Under the pieces are notes generated by a model. The model had not been told where the DNA came from and did not search any database. It saw only the letters and a list, made by a program, of their open reading frames with translations. This document shows positions 58,569-64,000 of a DNA stretch of 64,000 bases, piece after piece. Numbering within the stretch: position 1 is the stretch's first letter; every line of letters begins with the position of its first letter. The stretch is from Ampelocalamus luodianensis. Its lineage: Eukaryota; Streptophyta; Magnoliopsida; Poales; Poaceae. The stretch covers positions 27,906,875 to 27,970,874 of the forward strand of contig CM070623.1 in the NCBI GenBank assembly GCA_036346255.1, in the 5' to 3' direction. Position numbers and translations under genes: made by a program.

Positions 58569-61500
58569 ATGTGGGGCCTACTAAGACGGAGGAGCCCCTC
58601 CGGTTTCTCGCCGTCGTCCACGGCGGAGCTGGTCACCGCCGGCATCGACGGCTCGGGCCTCGTGGCCGTCGTCACGGGTCATTGCCCCCTCCTCCCCCAA
58701 CCAAAATTACTTGTGCTCTCTTACCTGCTTCTTGATTTATTAATTCTTAGTATTCGCTGCTTCCATGTGCTACTAGTGCTTCTCTGATTCTTGATTTGCT
58801 CCTCTGCTAGTGCTTGGTACCATTTGTGCCTTGAATTTTAGCACGCCTGGTCTGAAACGTTCGAACCCACAGGGGAATTTAGTTCAGTTGGCAGCATCAC
58901 TTTCTGATGTTAGTCTTCCTAGGACTAGTAGTAGTTCTTGTATTGCTCAAGTTCATGCTTCGTTACTCAGATTGTGCTGCAGGTCCGAATATTGGTAATA
59001 TTTCTCTTGATGAAAATATCACTTACAGGTGCATCTAGTGGGATTGGTGCTGAAACATGCCGAGTTCTTGCGCTGCGAGGCGTGCACGTCGTGATGGGGG
59101 TAAGGAATTCATCTGCTGGTGCGCGTGTGAGGGATGAGATAATGAAGGAAGTTCCCATGGCCAAGATTGAGATCCTGGATCTTGACCTTAGCTCGATGTC
59201 GTCCGTGCGAAGATTTGTGGAGAAGTTTAATGCGCTGGACCTCCCACTGAACATTCTTATGTAAGTACATCTAATGTTTAGATGCAACTAGTTAAAACTA
59301 GGCTACATTGGCGCGGACACTTGGCAATGGCATAATATGGTAGGACGATACATTATGACATTTTCCTGGATGTATTGATACAATAATTTGTGAAAGATGG
59401 AGATTTCAGTGCAAAGCAAATTAGGATTGTTTTGCGCTCTTTTATGTTCTTAAAGCCTTGCAAATATGTAAACCATTTGGTGAAAAATAATCAGAAAATA
59501 TTTGCATAAAAGAAAACTGGGAACTTTCGAACACTCTCTTAGCACGCTCAATGGTGATGCACAGGTAGGTCATGCCATCAAGACAAATGAATGTCAAACT
59601 ACTTTTATGCCATGATTATGGAGCAGAACAATCACACCATGATGTTCTGGACGCTATAAGTGGCAGTGCAACCTAGGCTACAAAACTTTATTTTTCTAAC
59701 CGTGATTTATTTTTGTGAGGAACATATGAGACGGTGATTTGATTGTGCTGTGTTTGAAGTAACAATGCAGGGATTGCATTTGTGCCTTTCAAGCTTTCAG
59801 AAGATGGCATTGAGATGCATTTTGCAACTAATCACCTTGGTATGCTCCACTCTTACAGTCTTTAAATTGCCTTTTGTCTGAAGATGCAAAGTAAAATTTT
59901 GAGTCCTTGCTGTTTTCTTCAAGAAGATTTCTTCATTTACAGTTTTTTTGAATGCACGAAGTAAAATCTGTGCGATTTTAAAAGAGTACAAAAGCCCTAT
60001 ACATGTATTTCGTCAGATTTGGTTGAACAGCTGAACTTATTACCCATATTTCTTAGTTAATGCAAAATTTCAGGCTTCCTTAGGTACCTAAATCCTGTAA
60101 TTTGGTCATGTCACACAGGCCATTTTCTATTGACTGATCTTTTAGTTGAGAAGATCGAAGTTACAGCTAAAGAGAGTGGCATAGAAGGAAGGGTTGTGAT
60201 AGTTGCTTCTGACAGCTACAAGCACCCATATCGAGAGGGAATTCGTTTTGACAAGATTAATGAGGAATCTGGGTATTGTTTCCTGACCCAAAGTATATTC
60301 TTTTGCCATTTTCATCACTTTCAAGATGTCTTAAGTTTCTGTCAATTTAAAATTTTAAAGTTCTACTTCAATTCATTGAAGATAAAGAATGAAGCATTTG
60401 CATTAGAACATTGCAGTAAAATGTAACCTTTTTTCTTCTTTTTGACAGTTATATAAGCATGCTTGCTTATGGCCAGTCCAAGCTTGCGAACATATTGCAT
60501 TCCAACGAATTATCTATCCGCTTTAAGGTACCCTTTTTTTCTTTATGTGATTAAGGTACGCGTGGTTTTGGTCGATCACACTGACTATTGTAATTAAACG
60601 CATTGTTCTTTAGAAATAGACTATTTCGTAATATTATCTGAACATAAAGATTAATCACATTAAATTGTTTTGACTTAAAAAAGTACCATTTAATCTTTAT
60701 TAAATCAATAAAAATTGGTGAAATTTTCAAAGGCTAAACTACTCAAAAAGGATTTTGAAACTCAAAAATTGGGATGTTACAGGCCGGTTATGGATGCGTT
60801 TCAACCGGATAGCAGGGAGGATACTAGTTGTCTCTACCGCAATCTTGCTACTTGACGGCACAACACCGGTTAGCGCAACATTGGTCGTCGTAGCACTAAT
60901 CTGCTTAGCAACAACTAGGGCTCCCACAGAGATTGTTGTAGCAGGTCTTGCCTGGTCGACTATGACCTGCGTAGATGCTGTAGCAATAGTCTTGGTCTTC
61001 TTTGTCGGCGGGGCTTGGCTGCTAGAACCAGACGAGTCGATACCCCTCTTTCTACCATGCATTTAAAAAGAAACAGAAAGTTTATAAGCTAAAGTCTTAA
61101 GAAAAATTAAGACTAGAATTAAAGTTATACATACCTAAATTCATTCATTTATGAACCCTGTAGATGCCTCGATTAGTATGGAAGGCTAGTCGTCAAATGA
61201 ATTAGGCTCTGAGCCATCCCTTACATTGTTTAACATAGTTGAAGCCATTTCTTCAACCACCTTCTCTGGCAGAACCACCATCTACTGTAGGTAATAAGAA
61301 AAATAACACGATTGCTACCAACGGCTATAGAATTCTGGACAACAACGCTTTAGAAACCATAACTTTTAAACCACTTAACAAAATCCAGTGTTCTTACACT
61401 CTATGGAAAACTTAAACAATAACCTACGATATTCATAATATGACAAAGCTATGAAATAGGACGTAGATACCTTAGAACTCCATCACAAGGTTCAGAAGCA

Positions 61501-63044
61501 CACTGAACCGAAACAGGGCATGACCAAAACACCAATTCTCACTATCGATTTATCCTAAACTTTGATTAAACGGCATTATAACATCGCAGCGAAGGTTTCC
61601 AGATCATTACACCTCCAAATTGGATGACAGAGACAATCGGATCACGAAACCCTAATAAGACCCTCTGCTTCCTCTTTTCTTCTTCTCCCTTCTCCTTCCT
61701 TCTATGTTGTTTCTCCTCTGCAGCACCAGCAGCACCAAGGCGCGGCAGCAAGCTAGTGGCACGATAGCATTGGCGGCAGGGCAGCAGCAGCAGCTCTGGC
61801 GCAGCAAGGGCAGCAGGGCGCAATAGCTGGCAGATGCAATGGCGGCAGGCGCGGCTAGGGCAGGGCGTGGCAGTGGCAGGCTAGGGCAGGGGTGGGGCAA
61901 AGCTAGGGCTGGCTGCACCCCCTCCTCCCCTTATATGTGGCGCACAGGGGGGCCCCCACACCGAGTCCAACTTGGACTCGGCTGGGCCCGGCCAGGCCCA
62001 CTCCTTCCCCTCCTCTCTTCTTTATTTTCTTCCCTTAATCTTTTCCAGGCTTTTAGATAAACGGGATATTACAGAATTGTAATATGCGAGTTAAATGGTT
62101 GTCGCCAAGACCATAAAGCTCTTTGGCTGAGTCCGTAATCAGGAGTTATCATGAAAATCCTTTCACCAAAATATGTTGACTTTTGACTTTTGAGCATACA
62201 TTATATGCTATTTCTAATAGCTTCACATATTTCTGCTGGCAGGAACAAGATGCAAAAGTAATAGTCAACTCCCTTCATCCAGGAGCTGTTGTTACCAACA
62301 TTTTGCGTCACTGGGGTTTCCTAAATGGTATGGAACCATGGATATATCTGACTATTACATATATTTACTGGCAAAATAAAGCTTGTTGAATTCTCATATC
62401 TATTTTGCACGGTTTATTGACCCAATTTCACCATCACTGTTCACTTTATTTTTCATATCTAGCTGGTAACTTATGCACTGTGTAGCTATTTGAGGTATTT
62501 TTCCCTTCTTTTTGTTTGAGCTCAAATTCCTCTCATTCTTATCTTGTATAACGCATGCAGTTCTTTTCCTTAATGATATATTAGTTTATATGTCAAATGC
62601 GAACACTTCACACACACTTAATCTAGTAAAAATGTGTTCTTTTTACCCTTTTTTAGACTGAAGTATCTACCTTTTTTTAATCATATTCTTTTTTAAGTAC
62701 ATCAATATTTTCTCAGTAATTTTTTTAGTGTGCGTATATGCACAAGATCATTCCATGTATGATACCTTGCTTGAGAATAATGAATTCACCGCCAGCAGAA
62801 GGGTTTCATCAAGGAGAGGTACAATGGCTGTCTGGTGCAAGTTATACATGCTCCAAATTGCAACGTTTTATTTTTTTAAGAGACGTGGAAACGTTGACAC
62901 AGCTCAGTCCTAGTTTCAAGAGTTACATTTAAGTTTACTGCCCTGTTGTCTGCAAACTAATTTGTTATATTTTCCTTGTTTGTTATCTTTATTTCAGGTA
63001 TTCTTTCTTCGCTTGGTAAATTTGTGCTTAAAGGTGTTGAACAA
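58569..63044 (+). CDS. Short-chain dehydrogenase/reductase, TIC32/retinol-dehydrogenase-like (3' end outside window)
   Basis: Exons are 58569-58677, 59029-59260, 59760-59839, 60119-60272, 60449-60527, 62243-62327 and 62998-63044. Introns are GT-AG, phases agree, and 262 residues are encoded here; the family is usually 310-330, so one or more exons follow beyond 64000. The Rossmann fold has TGASSGIG (36-43), NNAG (115-118) and NHLG (138-141). The catalytic set is present: Ser171 or Ser173 in VASDSY, and Y199-x-x-x-K203 in YGQSK. It should be an NAD(P)-dependent oxidoreductase. SLHPGAVVTN and IRFDKINEESGY match plant TIC32-like proteins, which act at the chloroplast envelope or elsewhere; the substrate cannot be read from sequence. 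Intron 5 is enlarged to 1.7 kb by a retroelement-derived insertion. Confidence 0.9.
60690..62073 (-). mobile_element. Retroelement LTR material inside intron 5 of the SDR gene
   Basis: Two minus-strand LTR starts are visible: TGTAACATCCC at 60781 and TGTAATATCCCG at 62073, each preceded on the plus strand by the usual A/C-rich end. Between them, 61062-60739 holds an unrecognised 107-codon minus-strand frame beginning MHGRKRGIDSSGSSSQAPP, and 61918-61566 a leader-like Ala/Leu/Arg-rich region comparable with 53716-53982. It is probably two LTR fragments or an LTR with internal rest. I could not fix target-site duplications. Confidence 0.55.
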
Positions 63045-63082
63045 GTGAGTTTGAGATTGTGTTCTATTTCTTTTGGAAAAGA

Positions 63083-63169
63083 AAAGCAGCTGTGTTCTAT
63101 TCTATTGTAGGTGCAATTTAAGGTCCTGCATTTTATCAAGGACACAGTAGAATAGAACACAGTTGCTTT
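63083..63169. repeat. 26-bp inverted repeat in SDR intron 7
   Basis: Arms 63083-63108 and 63144-63169 pair with two mismatches (core TGTGTTCTATTCTA), with a 35-base loop. Another GTGTTCTATT lies just before at 63058. Confidence 0.85.
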
Positions 63170-63301
63170 AGGAAAAGAGCAGACATTTATACCAATATTT
63201 AAATCAGCAACCTAATGATCCTAACCTGCTAAACTCTTAATTATCTTGTCTCAGCACTGGTGTTAACTGTACTTTTTTCTGCCAGTATGCACTTTTAAAT
63301 T

Positions 63302-63365
63302 ATGCTTTGCACAGAACTGTATGCATCATGTCAATGCTTTGCACAGAACTGTATGCATCATGTCC
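63302..63365. repeat. 32-bp tandem duplication
   Basis: Two head-to-tail copies beginning ATGCTTTGCACAG, differing only at the last base. The near identity means a recent duplication. Confidence 0.95.
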
Positions 63366-63369
63366 AACA

Positions 63370-63744
63370 AACATGCAAAACATTTACTGGCGTGTGTAAT
63401 TCTACTAGGGATAAAGATAGGGACTGAAGAGGAAGCTGCTTGATGCTTCTTTGCATGCCTTCACTAATATTTTCTATTTTACCTTGGGTGAAAGAGAGAG
63501 TTGTGTACCAAAGTTATTTTTGTTAGAACATCACATGGGAATGAAAAGAAAAGGCACAGTCATCATACTTTTGGTGGCTTTAGACATAGCAATTAGGATT
63601 TTCATGACAGGCCACAACCACAAGTACGAAAACCAAGGTATCTCTGCATTCCTATTAGAGATTAGTTTGTGTACATTTAATGTTATTGAGCCAATGAACT
63701 AACTTATACTCCAGGTGTTTGGATGACTTACAAATGCATGCTAA
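63370..63744. other. SDR intron 7, no further exon seen
   Basis: The 83-codon frame at 63451-63702 has no similarity to the missing SDR C-terminus; the intron seems to continue past the window end. Confidence 0.45.
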
Positions 63745-64000
63745 GGGCACCTCCAATAGTGTATTTATTGTCGTCTCTTAGCTATACCACGTCAACAAAA
63801 TCCTATGTGGAGGAGAGAGCCCAGATCGTTTCTTCCTGAAAAGACTGTCGTGCACGCGAAATAAGACATGATACATTAATCTACTCTAGATGACATGTAG
63901 GTCCGTTTCAAAGAAAAAAATATAAAATATAAATATTAAAGAGTGTGCTAGAGACTATCTATTGAAGATGTTGTCTCTAAAGATGATGTAGCATATATTA
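63745..64000. mobile_element. Left part of a GGGCACCTCCAATAG-type MITE
   Basis: GGGCACCTCCAATAGTG at the start is a common terminal sequence of grass DNA-transposon-derived elements. TCTATTGAAGATG near 63958 is the beginning of the inverted counterpart of the subterminal region. The right end lies outside the window. Confidence 0.5.

Noticed and set aside
58810..58998. Frame with LVQLAASLSDVSLP in SDR intron 1, resembling VVAELAASLSDVQV at 32170-32220
   Set aside because: The likeness is short and of common residues; the surrounding sequence does not align, so it is probably coincidence.

Overview
The window is nuclear DNA from a flowering plant, almost certainly a grass. It has a GC-rich first exon in a plant-only gene (RUS1/DUF647 type), GT-AG introns, and a background of nested Ty3/gypsy LTR retrotransposons, BED-type and DUF4371-type hAT elements and MITEs typical of Poaceae. 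There is no prokaryotic operon, CRISPR array, rRNA or tRNA that I can see.

Only two host genes can be supported. The first (14940-19449, +, seven exons, 599 codons by my splice model) is a ROOT UVB SENSITIVE 1-like DUF647 protein with a likely chloroplast transit peptide. The second (58569-63044, +, seven exons, last exon(s) beyond the window) is a classical short-chain dehydrogenase/reductase of the TIC32/retinol-dehydrogenase-like group, with a retrotransposon-derived insertion in its fifth intron and a MITE in its promoter. A short minus-strand remnant of a membrane-protein gene (20691-20996) lies downstream of RUS1.

Left flank (1-14830): the 3' end of a Tat-lineage gypsy element with an antisense ORF; a gag-protease fragment of a second gypsy element ending in an unusual heptapeptide repeat array; a broken BED-type hAT transposase; a minus-strand chromovirus gag-protease with primer binding site and a complete 3-kb LTR ('A'); and hAT-terminal debris up to the RUS1 start. 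Between the two genes, a DUF4371 hAT relic and a clean 4.3-kb solo LTR ('E', TSD ATAAC) are followed by a stacked insertion complex. Minus-strand chromovirus B (33355-36379, 47555-47796, 51806-53200) was split by solo LTR D (TSD CAAAC), itself split by internally deleted element G (TSD GTAGA). B was split again by a SIRE/copia-like solo LTR H (TSD CTAGG), which carries a captured 2.1-kb fragment C of a B-like element. The target-site duplications were read directly and give a relative order of insertion.

No coherent new multi-gene system is visible. The least explained signals are: cis-modules shared by five LTRs of different families (a ~60-bp block centred on CTATTCGAATAG, plus arrays of hyphenated palindromes); the in-frame 7-residue repeat array fused to a dead protease; a 23-bp perfect hairpin at 57056-57110; and ~2.5 kb of extreme C-over-G strand asymmetry at 54160-56650. 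LTR ends, TSDs and splice sites were located by eye; family names rest on recognised protein motifs, not on database searches.
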